Assembly: GCA_003427395.1 (NCBI GenBank)
Contig: BFEA01000056.1
Span: 3,809,021-3,846,717, forward strand
Direction of reading: 5' to 3'
From: Chara braunii
Lineage: Eukaryota > Streptophyta > Charophyceae > Charales > Characeae
Length of the DNA stretch: 37,697 bases
The translations under genes and the position numbers were made by a program. The notes under the pieces are model-generated. The model made no database searches. It saw only the letters and a list, made by a program, of their open reading frames with translations, and was not told the DNA's origin. Each line of letters begins with the position of its first letter. Positions within the stretch are counted from its first letter, which is position 1. Shown here piece after piece: positions 1 through 10,604 of this stretch.

Positions 1-91
<91 letters not shown>

Positions 92-128
92 ATCTATACA
101 TCTATCTATCTATCTATCTATCTATCTG

Positions 129-171
<43 letters not shown>
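1..171. repeat. (TC)n / (TATC)n compound microsatellite
   Basis: A pure TC dinucleotide run of about 42 bases passes into TATC tetranucleotide repeats with a few interruptions (TATA, TACA, TGTC). It begins at the first base of the window, so its true left end is not visible. Confidence 0.97.
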
Positions 172-1187
172 CTCCCTCCTTTTCGCAAGACCTTTTACTC
201 TTAAGTTCTCCCCTCTTCCCTTCCCCTCCATGGCACGTGCCTAACCTTTACCCTCACCTGTTACATTGTCAGGGAACGAACGGCAAGGAACTTGGTCCTC
301 ACTTGGTGGAAAGCGAGGGCAAGGGGAGGGCTACCGGTCCCTTGTGCCACCAAGAAGGGAAGGCACCAGACTATTATAAGCCTCGGAAAAAGCGGAAAGG
401 AGTGTTGTTTCTTTGTGACGAGGTCAGTTTGACTCAACCATCCTCCCCGACTGCATGACTAAGGAAAAGGCGTGGCTTGCTTGAATGAAGGGAAAGATAA
501 CCAAAGGATCATCAAAGGCAAAGGAAACTTGGGCTTGTGGGAGGGGCGATGCGTTGACCCCATTGAGGACTGTATTTAGTCCATGCTTTGTGTAGTGTTG
601 TGCAGGTGAGTAGCTTGAGATGACTTGATCTGGACTGGATCCGCAAATGAGGGCTAGGGTGGGAAATTGGACAAGGGAAGGACTTAGACCTAGCCTAAAC
701 CATGAATATGAAACAGGTTTTATGGATGGATGCTTGGACGAATGGTAGATGTCTGGATGTGGCTTGTGTGATGATTGAATGCAATAGCTCTCTTGAATGC
801 AGCGTACGCCCGGAAGGACTAAGGGCGGTCTTGGATAGGTGAATGCAACGCTAGTGGCTCAAGCAAAAAAAAATATAGCGGCTAGGGGTCCGGGCGATGC
901 CACCCAACCCCAAGGATGTCGTAGGGACCGTCCTGAGCCACTAGACTTAGTCAAAAGGTGCGTGGTCCAATGGATGACGCTTGGCCTACGCATGATAAGA
1001 AGACAGATCTTCAATAAACTCTCTAGACTGCTTGTGTATTGGAAGGAGCAACTGCCTGGTCAGACCTAATTGAATCAAGAAAACACCACGAGTGACCAAA
1101 GAGCTACCATCTTAACACGAGAGTGGAGCTACATCCCCCAATGTAAAGCCCTCTCGCAAATGACCCATCCCCATCCATCTCAAAGCA
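172..1187. other. No gene recognised
   Basis: About 1 kb of unique-looking sequence. Short open frames at 237-458 (+) and 839-1069 (+) have no recognisable motif. The stretch lies 3' of the minus-strand GIY-YIG remnant and could hold its 3' untranslated region. Confidence 0.5.
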
Positions 1188-1789
1188 CTAGGTGGGGGTG
1201 CCCCTGGGACGAACGACCCACGCCCTGTGCGTGAGCGTGGGCGGGTCGAGCCAAATGGGACCCGCCATGGGGTCGACCGAGGCTCGAAAGTCCTCCAGGG
1301 TACGGCCCCTGCAACGTGAATTCAGGTAGGGAGACGCCCAGCGAATCAGTCTATCCTCAGCGGCTGCGCATGGGTGACCATGATACGTAGAGCTACATAG
1401 TACTGCATCCCTGCCCTTCTCATCCATCTATAGAGTCTATGATTTCTAGTCTTACCCAAAGAAGAGTCTATCGACACCTTGCGCCGGACATGCTCTGACC
1501 ATCTTTTTTCCAGAGATATAGTCGTGTTACCAACATAGCAGTGCTCAGTGCAGGGAGACACCAAACAGTAGACAACGGGGCCAGGACACTGTGCAAAATC
1601 ATAATTGGCATGCAGAAGGTGTAAAAGAGAATCTAAGAACTTAAGACACCAGGGTACATAGCGAAGAAGAATGAGGGCAATTACGATCATACGCGTAAGA
1701 TAGTGAAGAGAAGGTTTGAGCATGCTATCCTTAGACTTGCGAAGTTGAAAGCATGACTTGAGAAGAACCCAAAGATTTTTACCACTCAA
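1188..1789 (-). pseudogene. GIY-YIG endonuclease domain, frameshifted
   Basis: The frame read from 1789 contains VVYCLVSP at about residues 72-79, CYVG at 84-87 and RWSEH at 96-100. These match the first strand, YIG strand and conserved Arg helix of GIY-YIG nucleases, with GIY itself replaced by VYC. Further on, LYRWMRRAGMQYY fits the helix and strand that follow. The expected catalytic-Glu segment (E..LIRW..P.LN) appears only in another frame, at about 1310-1375, so a small indel near 1370 split the domain. The open segment at 1789 begins with TTG, so that point is not a real start; the frame continues upstream through a TAG at 1799-1801 into an acidic segment. In Penelope-like elements this nuclease nicks the target DNA. 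The domain call is good; the element assignment is less certain. Confidence 0.72.
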
Positions 1790-1798
1790 GCCATACCC

Positions 1799-1987
1799 CT
1801 ACTCATTACCGATAGGTTCATCTTCATCGCCGTCGACCTGCTGTGTGGCCTGCCTAATGAGACTTTCGTGATCTTCATCTCGTATCTCTTCCATCTCGGA
1901 CTCATGCACTGGGCGGTCAGGCTTGTGGTGCGGTCGAAGGTCAAATGTGAGTGATGTCCTCAGTTTTACTATCTCGTTGATAGCCAA
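1799..1987 (-). pseudogene. Acidic linker segment of the same broken ORF
   Basis: A 62-residue open segment in the same frame as the GIY-YIG piece, ended by TAG at 1799-1801. It is rich in Asp and Glu (DEDHESL, DGDEDEPIGNE) and has no recognisable domain. Because only a single stop separates it from the nuclease segment, I read it as linker between coiled coil and nuclease rather than as a separate gene. Confidence 0.4.
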
Positions 1988-2259
1988 CTCGCAGGTAACG
2001 AAGGTAATCCCTTCCTCCCCACACAGTATCAGTAAGCCGTGCTTTTTGAGTCTCTTAAGATACTTCTTTGTGTCCTTAAGGAAGTCAGCTCTTTCGGTGG
2101 CGGAACTTTACTGGCAAGACGTGCGGAGGTGCGCTTCGGCGGAGAAGGTCGCAAAGTAAGGTCATCAAGGCCATCTTCATGTCGCTCATGTAGATTCTAG
2201 TCTTCATCGTTTGTGGCTTAATTCATTCGCTTGGAGAGATTGGAGCGCGGAGTCCTCCC

Positions 2260-3179
2260 CTATCTGACCAAACTTGATACCGCCTTCTCGAACCTTTCTT
2301 TGAGCGTCTGAGCTTCCATATTTGCGATGCGCTTTCCTTCCTTTACGGAATTGGAGGCTCTTAGCAACTTCTGAAAGTCATCGGAGGTTAGAGTATCAAC
2401 CCCTACGACCCTTGCTTTCCCTCTTAATGGAGCCTCAAGGGGACTTGTGATGCACACTCCAACCGCCGATCTCTTTAATACGTTGCCTGTCTGCTTGACA
2501 GACCTTGTCAGCTCCTCAATGTTCTTTTTTATTGTCTCATGCTCCCGCTTCAGTTGTTCGATGTGATTCTCCAGCATCTCCTTCTCCAGATCTAGTTCGT
2601 GCCTCACTCCAATGTTTCCCTCCCTGCAGCGATTATCCGCTAGAGCAAGCATGGATCTAGCTTGGTCAGCCTTACCCAAAAATAATTGCAAACATCGATG
2701 ATCTTCGTTCCCACGATGTTGCTGATTCTCTCCTCAAAGTCTTGGCGTTCTTTACGCTTCCTCAAAGCTCTCTCCTTAACTTCTTTCGCCCTTCTTCGTT
2801 CCTCCTCCTCTTTGAGCAGCTTCTCTTTCTCTCGGATCGCCTCGTGCCTTGCTTCAAGCTCGGAAGCCATGAACTCGTAGACGCAATCAAGCTTCTCTTG
2901 ATTCATCTTCCATCAAGGCTGTCGGGCGAGTACCATCTGTCCAGAATTCAAAGAGGAGTTAGGGTTGTGGTTGGGGGCATTCATATGTGATACAGGGGGT
3001 GGGGGCAGAGCGAGAAGTGGGGCACGAGAGGGACTGGTTGGAGCGGTGTTGTTGGAGGACTGTAGTGGTGGGAACATTGGCGGTCGAGGAGGGCGAGAAA
3101 AGGAAGGTTGCCGATAAGGGCAGTCTCTGGCAAAACGCACCAGCATATTACAATTATAGCACACACTCGAAGAAGCCAT
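2260..3179 (-). pseudogene. Gag-like protein: degenerate CCHC knuckle, Pro-rich tail and coiled coil
   Basis: An ATG at 3177-3179 opens a frame with C-x2-C-x4-R-x4-C at residues 7-20. This is the retroviral-type zinc knuckle with the metal-binding His replaced by Arg, a change one base substitution can cause (CAC to CGC). A Pro/Ser/Asn-rich tail follows (PPRPPMFPPL, LPPPPVSHM). A TGA at 2913-2915 interrupts the frame, which continues with no other break into a charged helical stretch (REKEKLLKEEEERRRAKEVK), strongly coiled-coil-like. Near 2690 the reading passes to another frame, whose product to 2260 is again helical (LEKEMLENHIEQLKREHE). Knuckle plus coiled coil suggests RNA binding and multimerisation as in retroelement Gag-like proteins. 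It might instead be a non-mobile host ORF, but the repeated breaks and the nuclease downstream argue for an element. Confidence 0.6.
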
Positions 3180-4385
3180 CGTGAAAACAATGATAACTCA
3201 GGTAAGTTACTCACGAGATACGAAAGGATCAAAGTAAGAGTTGAGTGGCAATTGGGACGAGAGAAGAATGACTGTGGATGGGCGAAGGAGAGAAGAAAGT
3301 ATAGACTAGGAGAGATCTGGTGAGATGTAGATACCTAAGCAACAGAGGTGAGACAGGGAATGACGTAGATTAAAAACTGACGATTTTTAGAGAAAACGAT
3401 GAATGTTGCGAAAGGAAGGGAATGAGGTGGGAGGGAGAAGATGAGCGAAAGACACAGCAGGACACGGAATTCAAGCAGAGGAAGTGAGAAATCGCAATGA
3501 TAGTAAAGATGATGTCAGAGTGTTAACGATGATGACAAACGCAAATATCCAGTACGAAGCGACAATCTCGAATTGATCTCTAAAGTAAAAAGACAGATGA
3601 CTGGTGATAATTGACAAATGACAAATGACAAATGACATACGACAGTGGGCAAATAGTTGTGCAACCACACTAAGGTAGTGCAACTTCTACCAAGGTTATT
3701 GCATGAGTCGAAGTTATGGCTAGAGCATAGCAACAGTGTTTGGAAACATAGATAGATTAGCAAGGGGGTATCGTCTATGCTGCCTAGGACGCCTGTTTTC
3801 GTCCTCTCTTCTTGTTCTAGCTACAACATAACGCAAGGTGTCATATGACACTTCAGCAAAAATTCTCAAAACTCGAAGGCAAAAGATGAGGGTATCAAGC
3901 ACCCAGAGGAGAATTTTATGCCATTTCATTGTTGATGACTCAAAAATAATTCAAACGATCAAGATTTGACGAAATCAGGTTTGAAGAACACAAGCAAACA
4001 TATTTGTCAAGACTAAGATTGAATGGTTGGGATAGGTATACGGTGAGAAGGAAAGAGGAGGGAAGAGACGAGAGTGACGAGAAACAGAGAGAGAAAACCA
4101 GATTAGATGAGAGACACGAGAACGCAGGGGCAACGAATACTCTTGAAGCCCGAGCGGCAAAAATCCTTAGGATAAAAACTTGAAGTACATCATGTCGCTC
4201 CAACTGGAAAAACAGACGCTATAAGCGCGGCAGCGCCAAGGACACCCGACAAGCCCTGTGGGAGGTGACTATCGGCAAGAGCCCGACATGTTTCGACTGG
4301 CGCCGATGAGCCAATCACCTTCAAGGGCGACGCACAGGAATCCAGATGACAAACGCTGCGTTGTGAGGTCTTAAGTAGGTTTCTC
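3180..4385. other. No gene recognised
   Basis: Mixed-composition sequence. Open frames on both strands (for example 3515-3763 and 3940-4203, minus) are low-complexity Leu/Ser-rich readings of purine-rich DNA and carry no motif. A short run of tandem copies of TGACAAA occurs near 3610-3640. In the element model this would be spacer between the RT and the gag-like ORF. Confidence 0.5.
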
Positions 4386-4466
4386 AATGGCATTGTACTG
4401 AGGAGAAAGGGAGAGAGGGAGGGAGAGGGAGAAGGAAAAAAGTGAGAGAGAGAGAGAGAGGGAGTT

Positions 4467-4533
<67 letters not shown>

Positions 4534-4583
4534 AAAAAAAAAAAAAAAAAAAAAAAAAAAACAAAAAAAAAAAAAACAAAGGG
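4386..4583. repeat. (GA)n followed by a long A-rich tract
   Basis: Purine-only DNA: GAGAGG variants, then pure GA repeats to about 4530, then about 45 A residues with rare C. The long minus-strand frame across it (poly-Leu/Ser/Phe) is a by-product of the repeat and is not a gene. The A run could be the remnant of a plus-strand retroelement tail. Confidence 0.95.
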
Positions 4584-5139
4584 GGGAGAGAAAGAGACTT
4601 ATCTAGAGTAAGTCGATGAGTATCTATAACTCCGATAAGAAACTTCACACCCCAGCGAAGGGACGGGAATGAGGCAATCCAGCCAGTAACAGGGATCTTC
4701 ATAGTAGTGGTTGTGTGGGTGGAGAGCCTGCAGTAGGGAAAAAGAGTCGGCGAAGAAAAGAAAAACGAGCGCGTGGGGGAGCGGGATTATGTATGCAAGC
4801 AGGGCGTGAAGGCAGGGAGAGGGAGGAGGAGGAGGAAGAGAAACAGCAATGGGAGGTAAGCCAGCAGAACAGACGCAGGAAGTGTAAGCGGCATGAGCAG
4901 TAGGGCGGTCTTGTTCTCGAGAGAGCAAGCGCGTCTGGGAACTTCGAGCGACTCCAGTCGGACCAGCGGGATCATAGCCTGCACTATCGTCACAGCTGGG
5001 AAATGAAAGGAGGGAGGGAGGTGAGCGTGAGGTATATGAAGCAGTTGGACTGCTGGCTCGGGACTGGTACGACGACGAAAAATGAGAAAGATGAGAAAAA
5101 TGAAAAATGAAAAACGAATCGGAAATGGGGGTTTAGTTT
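4584..5139. other. No gene recognised
   Basis: Purine-rich on the plus strand (many GGGAGG, GAAGAAAAG and GAAAAATGA tracts). Open frames here are composition-driven, and I find no protein motif. Confidence 0.5.
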
Positions 5140-5327
5140 TTCTGCTCTATAGTTTGGCCTAGTGCCAAGCGCCTATTGGTTCTAAAACGGGTAGCAATGG
5201 TCCTAGGGCCTGTGAAGCAGAAGAAATTGGAAATGTTTTTTTTTTGTTTTTTTTGCTCTCTTATTTGGCCTAGTACAAGGGGTCTATTGGTTCTGAATCA
5301 GGTAGCACTGGTCCTAGGGTCTATTAT
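5140..5327. repeat. 110-bp direct repeat at the 3' end of the RT remnant
   Basis: About 60 bases beginning TTTGGCCTAGT occur at 5153-5213 and again at 5263-5321, roughly 85% identical, sharing CTATTGGTTCT and TGGTCCTAGGG. Each copy is preceded by a T-run and a CTCT motif, so the whole unit repeats with a 110-bp period. The right copy overlaps the stop codon of the minus-strand RT frame. Confidence 0.85.
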
Positions 5328-6330
5328 AGCCTAGTTTAAGCATAAAAACTTGCTTCTCGCGTCTACTACATACCCAAACTCGGAAGAAAGAATTCCACCG
5401 GGTGAACCGGAAAACCCAGTTTTTCCAACAGTCTGAGAACTTCGTAGAGAAGGCAAAAATTGTATTGTCAAAGAAGCGATCAGGATATCCTCGTATCCTA
5501 AGTTCCTTTTTTAGAGTTTCTAGGAACATTACCTCAGCTAAGGGCCCTGACCCAAAATTTCTGGCCCTATAAAGGAAAGAACCGGTGACGGCGATCTTCT
5601 GCTGCTTGCTAGAGAAAAAAATGAAGTTCTGAACTGACTGGAAAACGATCTTTCCTGTTTGTATCAGCGATACTTGGTTCCAATGGGTGGGTATGCAGCA
5701 AATTCCAATTGGTGAAAGAAAAACTTCCAGCTGGCAGCCCAAAAAGTTCCAGCGACCTCCCTGACTTGTTTTTTCCAAGGTCAGATTTTTATCGTAGCAT
5801 TTCTGAAAAGAGTCCAGGAGGTAGTCCGCTTTCCTTTGTGATACAATGCTATCAGTGTTGTACTTGACAAAGACCGACACATCATCAACCAGTCTTACAC
5901 CCTGAATTAGATGTTGATCATTTTCGAATGCAGAGAGAAAATGAAACTCATTGCACATGCATAGTATTACTGCGAGCGCAGGGCTTGAAGATTTGCCTAT
6001 GGGAACCCCAACATTCTCTTTGAGCAGATGTCCCATGGCAAAGATGCACGTGTTGCTGAGCTCAAAGTCAACGAAATTTTCAATAATAGCAAAGATGAGA
6101 AATTTCCATTCCAAAATGGATGTGGTAGCAGACAACTTAGGTTCCTTTCCCCTTTTTTTTACCGAGACGCCATCGTAACCTTGAAAACGGAAAAAATACG
6201 AAAACCACCGAAGGGCCTGTCGAATAGAATCATGCGGTAACTTACATAACATTTATTTTACATCAACATTAGCACTGAGCAGCGACTCTGAGGGAGAAAC
6301 CGTATTGTTGATTCCACTTAACGTTGAAAC
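5314..6330 (-). pseudogene. Penelope-like reverse transcriptase remnant
   Basis: A 312-residue frame runs from an ATG at 6250-6252 to 5314. It holds GVPIGKSSSPALA (residues 82-94, RT motif B region), RLVDDVSVF (LVDD at 121-124, motif C with Leu for the usual Tyr), a thumb-proximal NFLGCQL (169-175) and RGYP (254-257). These fit Penelope-like RTs better than LINE or LTR RTs. The ATG is not the true start: the same frame continues upstream as N-V-D-V-K, then a TAA at 6253-6255, then M-L-C-K-L-P-H. That is motif A, with its catalytic Asp codon at 6262-6264, split by a stop. Recognisable sequence continues to about 6330, where further stops occur. The frame downstream contains no GIY-YIG domain. 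The RT call is firm; the Penelope assignment is probable. Confidence 0.82.
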
Positions 6331-6689
6331 TCACTGCTAAGTGCTAAACAGATTGAAGTGCAAAGAAGCAGGCCCTTTCATAAAAATATGTGTTTATACA
6401 CCTTGCAGTGGATCTACAGGGGTGACCATTTGGGTCCCACCGGATTCAAGGGCGGATATTATTCAGTGGGCAGTGGATCAGGAACAAGGGAGGTGGGTGT
6501 CAGCATTGGTGATGCTAAAGAGTATATGGACCAAATGATGGGCAGGAGCGTATTCAGTTTTAAAAAAATATCCGACGTCAAATCCCAACAGGGATACTGG
6601 TCATCATGGAAGAGGTCTGCAATGCGGCTCTTGACAGATAGCTCGACAGACGGAGAACTCTCTCCCCTTGCCCATCTTATATTGAGGAG
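6331..6689. other. No gene firmly recognised; short open frame
   Basis: A 114-residue plus-strand frame (6358-6702) reads hydrophilic, Gly-rich sequence (GYYSVGSGSGTREVGVSIG) that looks somewhat protein-like but matches nothing I know. It lies just 5' of the LINE endonuclease remnant and could be a heavily mutated part of it. Confidence 0.3.
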
Positions 6690-6699
6690 GATGAACGAA

Positions 6700-8640
6700 T
6701 GATTAGTCGCTTATGTGACACAGAGCATTTCTATGACACATTTCGTTGTATGTTCCCGCAAGAACGTTTGTATACATGTATACATAATAATGGAACCCTC
6801 CGTCAGTCTATGTCTCGTATTGATTTTATTCTGATGTCTTAGGATTTTGGCAGAACTCTACAGCGGACGCCCATTTTTCCCCATAGTCCATATTCAGGGG
6901 CAAATTACAAAATGTGTGTTGTACTTCTAAGTCTTCACAAAAAGTCAGATCAAGGAAAAGGGTTTTTTCTTCCTCAAAGTCAATTTAAACGATTTATTAA
7001 GGATGTATGAGACTATTGGCACTCTACCAGGGATGCACATGATTTTGTGGTGTCATGGTTTAACAGTGGATTGACCTTTATCGCCCTGAAATGGAATTAA
7101 TACTCGAAACTCCTAGCTACACATAGATATGCTCAAGAGTTAAACATTCAACAACAAATTTTGTACTACGAACAAAATAACCAACAGGATAATTCAATTG
7201 ATCATATACATATTCAAAATTTGCAAGCACAATTATTTACATTTGCTCAACACCGTTGACAAGGTCATCTGGTACGTGGCAAATTGACAAAACATTTATC
7301 AGAAGGACAGATGGATACTGCATCCTTTGCACGAGCGAGACGTAATCGTATTGAAGTACTAATGCAAAGAGTCTGAGACTAATTCTACCTCCTTTGCAGG
7401 AAGTCTCAAGGTGGCTCATTATTGTTTTTTAAACCTTTTTACCTTTTTTAAACAATCTATAATAGAGGATGAGAATGATCAAGCAATGGCAAAATCCTCT
7501 CACACAAAAAATATCACAAGAACAATACGATTTACTTGAGAATCCATGTACTAAAGAGAAAATCTAGACTGCTAATGCAAAGAGGATAAAACTCGGGGTA
7601 TATATGGTCTTCGCAAAGGATTTTGGGAAGCATTGTGGCCTATCTTTTCTGAGGATCTAATGAAATTTTATGCGGAAGTTCAAGTATCTGGTTATATGAG
7701 GGATATAGTAGGCGAAGGGGTTTTTACTCTACTATATAAGAAAGGATACGAAGCTAGTATTCGTAATTATCATCCAATTACATTATTAACCGTGGTTTAA
7801 AAATGTGGCTAAAACTTTAACTAACAGGATGATCCCGCTTATGCAAGATATTATTTATCCTTCACAAACGGGCTTCATCCATAAATGTCACATACAAGAC
7901 AATATACTGTTAATTAATGAGATGATTAAATTATCACGCCAGTCACGTCATAATGCAATATTTATATTTATTATTTATTGATTTTCAAAAGGTTTATGAT
8001 CATGTGAACTGACGTTTTTTTTTATGCATGTCTATATGAGCTAAACTTCGGCCCAGGTTTTAGGCGGTGGGTACAAATTTTACATCACAACACCACTACT
8101 CGTGTTCAAGTTAATGTTTTCTTTCCCCCGAGATTAAGCTTCAGAGATCGGTCAGTCAAGGGGATCCGTTACCCCCCTTTCTCTTTCTTATTATCATAGA
8201 GGTGCTGGGTAATCTGAGAACGAACAAGAACATTCGTTGTGTCTGAATTTATGGCATACCATAGGGGGCGATCCCCATAAGCTCAATGTATGTTGATGAT
8301 CTTACTTTGATGATGGGGACCTCCTTATCAAATATGGAGGAAATCCAAAATTTAATGTCCAAGTTCTTACAGGTGTCAGATATGGTTGTAAATTGAGGGA
8401 GTGAAACTTAGGGTTGATGGATACACTCTCAAGGTGATAGACCTCCGGAGCGACCAATCATTAAATGGATGTCTTTAGATGCTTCACTTTGAGTACTAGG
8501 GGTGTCATTAACGTCTCAAGGTAAACCACTTGTCAATGATGAATGGATATTTAAACCAGTGTTGGATAAAATGAGGACTTACAGCTAGAAAAACCAACAT
8601 ACCTCGATCGTTGGAAGAGTTTTAGCATCTATATGGTATA
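6700..8640 (+). pseudogene. LINE ORF2 remnant (endonuclease C-terminus plus reverse transcriptase)
   Basis: The product would nick target DNA and copy LINE RNA into it, but this copy has many stops and frameshifts. At about 6700-6840 one frame reads LCDTEHFYDTFR followed by MSRIDFILMS, the conserved SRIDF strand of APE-type endonucleases. At about 7700-7800 LLYKKGYEASIRNYHPITLL matches the N-terminal RT signature (usual YKKGD, NYRPISLL), followed by NRMIPLMQDIIYPSQTGF. Motif A survives as DFQKVYDHVNW near 7980-8010, motif B as SQGDPLPPFLFLI near 8155-8190 and motif C as MYVDDLTLMM near 8287-8317. Codons are AT-rich compared with the LINEs further right, which suggests an older or different subfamily. 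Confidence 0.8.
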
Positions 8641-9365
8641 AATTTGTTATTGGGTTTGAACTGCAATGCCCGGAGCGGTTTTAATGTGGAGGTGTTCGGA
8701 CTGTACTTAGAGGCACATTACGAGATTGAACAGACCCTGGGATTGGCGGGTTGTATTATTGGGTTTTTGAAACAAGCCAGATCTGTCAATTTTTTAATAA
8801 AACCTATTCTCAATTATCCGGAAGGCGATTTTATGAACTCGTTGGCATAAAAAAATGTATAACTGCAATAGAAAATGTAAAAATATAAGGAGCAAAAATA
8901 ATGGATAAACTAAAACAAGTTATTAAAACAGAACTAAGTGCCAAATGGGTTAACACTAGATCTATACTATTACCGATGCATAAAAAATCAGATATACAGA
9001 AATAATTCGCAAATTCACAATGGACTGGCTTGGGGACGCAATTGGGGAAAGGTTGGGTCAGGTATGTTGGTCAAGGGATAAGGCACCCTTCAAGAAGGAT
9101 TTTCAATTGTTTTGCATGAATGGTTGGAATTACCATATGGTGCTCACCTCCGCCTTACGAAGGAATTTCTTGACTTTTTTTTATAGGTTCAGCATTGGCA
9201 TTGGTGGACATGGATTGGTTTGGAAATGGTACCTGAGACTGCAGGCGGAAGTCAATGCAGAATTCATAATTGATGGGTCAACTAGGGTCAATGTCTGATT
9301 TGGCGCCTCATATTGCGTTGAAGAGACTAACAGCAGCATAAAGGGGTTATATTATCTTGAACATC
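8641..9365 (+). other. 3' part of the plus-strand LINE; coding content unclear
   Basis: Open frames at 8644-8850 and 9020-9298 read moderately protein-like sequence but lack the C-terminal Cys/His finger or W..RN.R.F signature expected of an L1-like ORF2. They may be mutated C-terminal ORF2 or simply 3' untranslated sequence. Confidence 0.35.
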
Positions 9366-9398
9366 TTATATATATATATGACGATATATATATATATG
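9366..9398. repeat. (TA)n interrupted by TGACGA, copy 1
   Basis: Two TA runs flank the hexamer TGACGA. The identical arrangement recurs at 16,771. Confidence 0.9.
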
Positions 9399-9429
9399 GG
9401 ATAATGGGACGTTGGCCCCGATTTCCAGC

Positions 9430-9449
9430 AGGTGACACTCCCCACCAAT
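9430..9449 (+). promoter_or_regulatory. LINE-family 3' UTR motif, copy 1
   Basis: AGGTGACACTCCCCACCAAT followed by AAA. The same 20-base block (consensus AGGTGAYRCTCCCCACCAAT) occurs at 12,461-12,480 (+) and, with two differences, at 19,985-20,004 (-). Its place between LINE coding remnants and a poly(A) tract suggests a 3' UTR segment. Confidence 0.6.
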
Positions 9450-9547
9450 AAACTAGTGTCTCAAACCAAGGTGTTAGGCATGGGTTCTCATATCACAACT
9501 CCTAACACCTTTGAAGGGGAATTCAAAAGGAAAAAAAAAAAAAAAAG

Positions 9548-10604
9548 TATTTGACCCATACATCGGTCGTGGGAAAAAATAGAGTAGAAGTGTTTTTAGT
9601 CAGATGAAGTTGGCTGCTCGCCAAGTGGGCCGTTCGTTCATCATTGTCAAGGCTTGTTAACCACCACGACTTTAAGAAGTTCAGGTGGTTTAAATTTATA
9701 CCACAAGTATTTCAGGCCTCCTTTTCCCAAAGCGGATTTGCACTACGTGCCAAATAAAAAACAATTAGCATGGGCGCAATGCTTTTTTTTTCCCCCTGTC
9801 GGGCACCTCTGTCCAATAGGTCAAGCCCCAAAGGACGTTGCAACCACCAATACCCCACCAAACTTGATAAAAAAACTACGAGTTTCGTATACAAGCACAA
9901 TTAGGTTCATTTCGGCTCGTTTTTCTTGGCGCGCAGGGCAAACTTGGGCTCGACATCAATGACTGGGTGGGGTACTAGTGGTTCAACGGGCCGCGTCGAA
10001 AAAATATGGTTAAAAAACGTGCTGGTGTTTCAAACAGTATTGCACTTATCTCATTTTGTCAACCGCTGTTGTGAAAATAGTGGAAGAACTTGTCCTTAAA
10101 CCTCTCAATATCCACACAGCTCCTGGAGGTACCTTCAGATTGTAAGACAGAAAATGGTGGCCCCCCATGTACAGATGTCAAATCGCTCACTTGTTGGAGG
10201 TCAATTGGCTGAAACTAACGCACTTCTCTTTTCTTTTGTCTTTCGACCTTCAGGAGGTGTGTCAAGTCCGTCCTTAAACCGCTAATATACGGCCCGAGCC
10301 TTGTGGAGATTTGCTTATCACCTACTCTGAAATTTATGCGCCTCGGACCTATTGGACCACAATGGCTGGTGGTAAAAGAATTGTGCCGCTAGCATTTCGG
10401 AAAAGCTTGGCATGCAATGCAGCGCTTCCAGACCCGAGTGTACATGTGGCTTCAATTTGAGTGCAAGAGTTAGGTAAGACTACAAAACGGATTAGTGCAA
10501 TTTAATCAAGAAGGTTAGTAAAAGGAATCCGTAAAGTTTTAAGAGGTTTAAGATGTGTGATGAGACCTTAATAAGTGGCATAGCAGTCCTTCTTTTTGTA
10601 GCCA
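9548..10604. other. No gene recognised
   Basis: A 102-residue open frame at 9654-9962 (+) has no motif. Two short blocks reading GTCCTTAAACC near 10,092 and 10,270 resemble each other. No RNA gene is seen. Confidence 0.45.

Larger units (their letters stand above)
1188..3179 (-). mobile_element. Decayed retroelement ORF: CCHC knuckle, coiled coil, GIY-YIG nuclease
   Basis: Reading leftwards on the minus strand, a run of open segments carries a gag-like zinc knuckle (from 3179), a Lys/Glu-rich coiled coil (2906-2260), an acidic segment (1987-1799) and a GIY-YIG endonuclease (1789 to about 1310). The pieces are separated by single stop codons (TGA at 2913-2915, TAG at 1799-1801) or by small frame changes (near 2690, between 2260 and 1987, and near 1370). 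That pattern suggests one decayed coding unit. Zinc knuckles are typical of retroelement nucleic-acid-binding proteins, and GIY-YIG nucleases are the endonucleases of Penelope-like elements. A reverse transcriptase of Penelope type lies upstream on the same strand. Whether all of this was one element is inference. Confidence 0.6.
6690..9547 (+). mobile_element. Decayed L1-like LINE, plus strand, with 3' motif and poly(A)
   Basis: The order is endonuclease C-terminus (about 6700-6900), reverse transcriptase (about 7590-8630), unassigned 3' coding or untranslated sequence, the family 3' motif at 9430-9449 and an A-run at about 9531-9546. That is the layout of a non-LTR retrotransposon copy. The N-terminal endonuclease and any ORF1 are absent or unrecognisable. 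A TA-rich palindromic tract at 9366-9398 lies in the 3' part. The left boundary is approximate. Confidence 0.75.

Noticed and set aside
4190-4702. 170-residue minus-strand frame rich in Phe, Leu and Ser
   Set aside because: It is the translation of the (GA)n and poly(A) tract; dinucleotide repeats lack stops in several frames.
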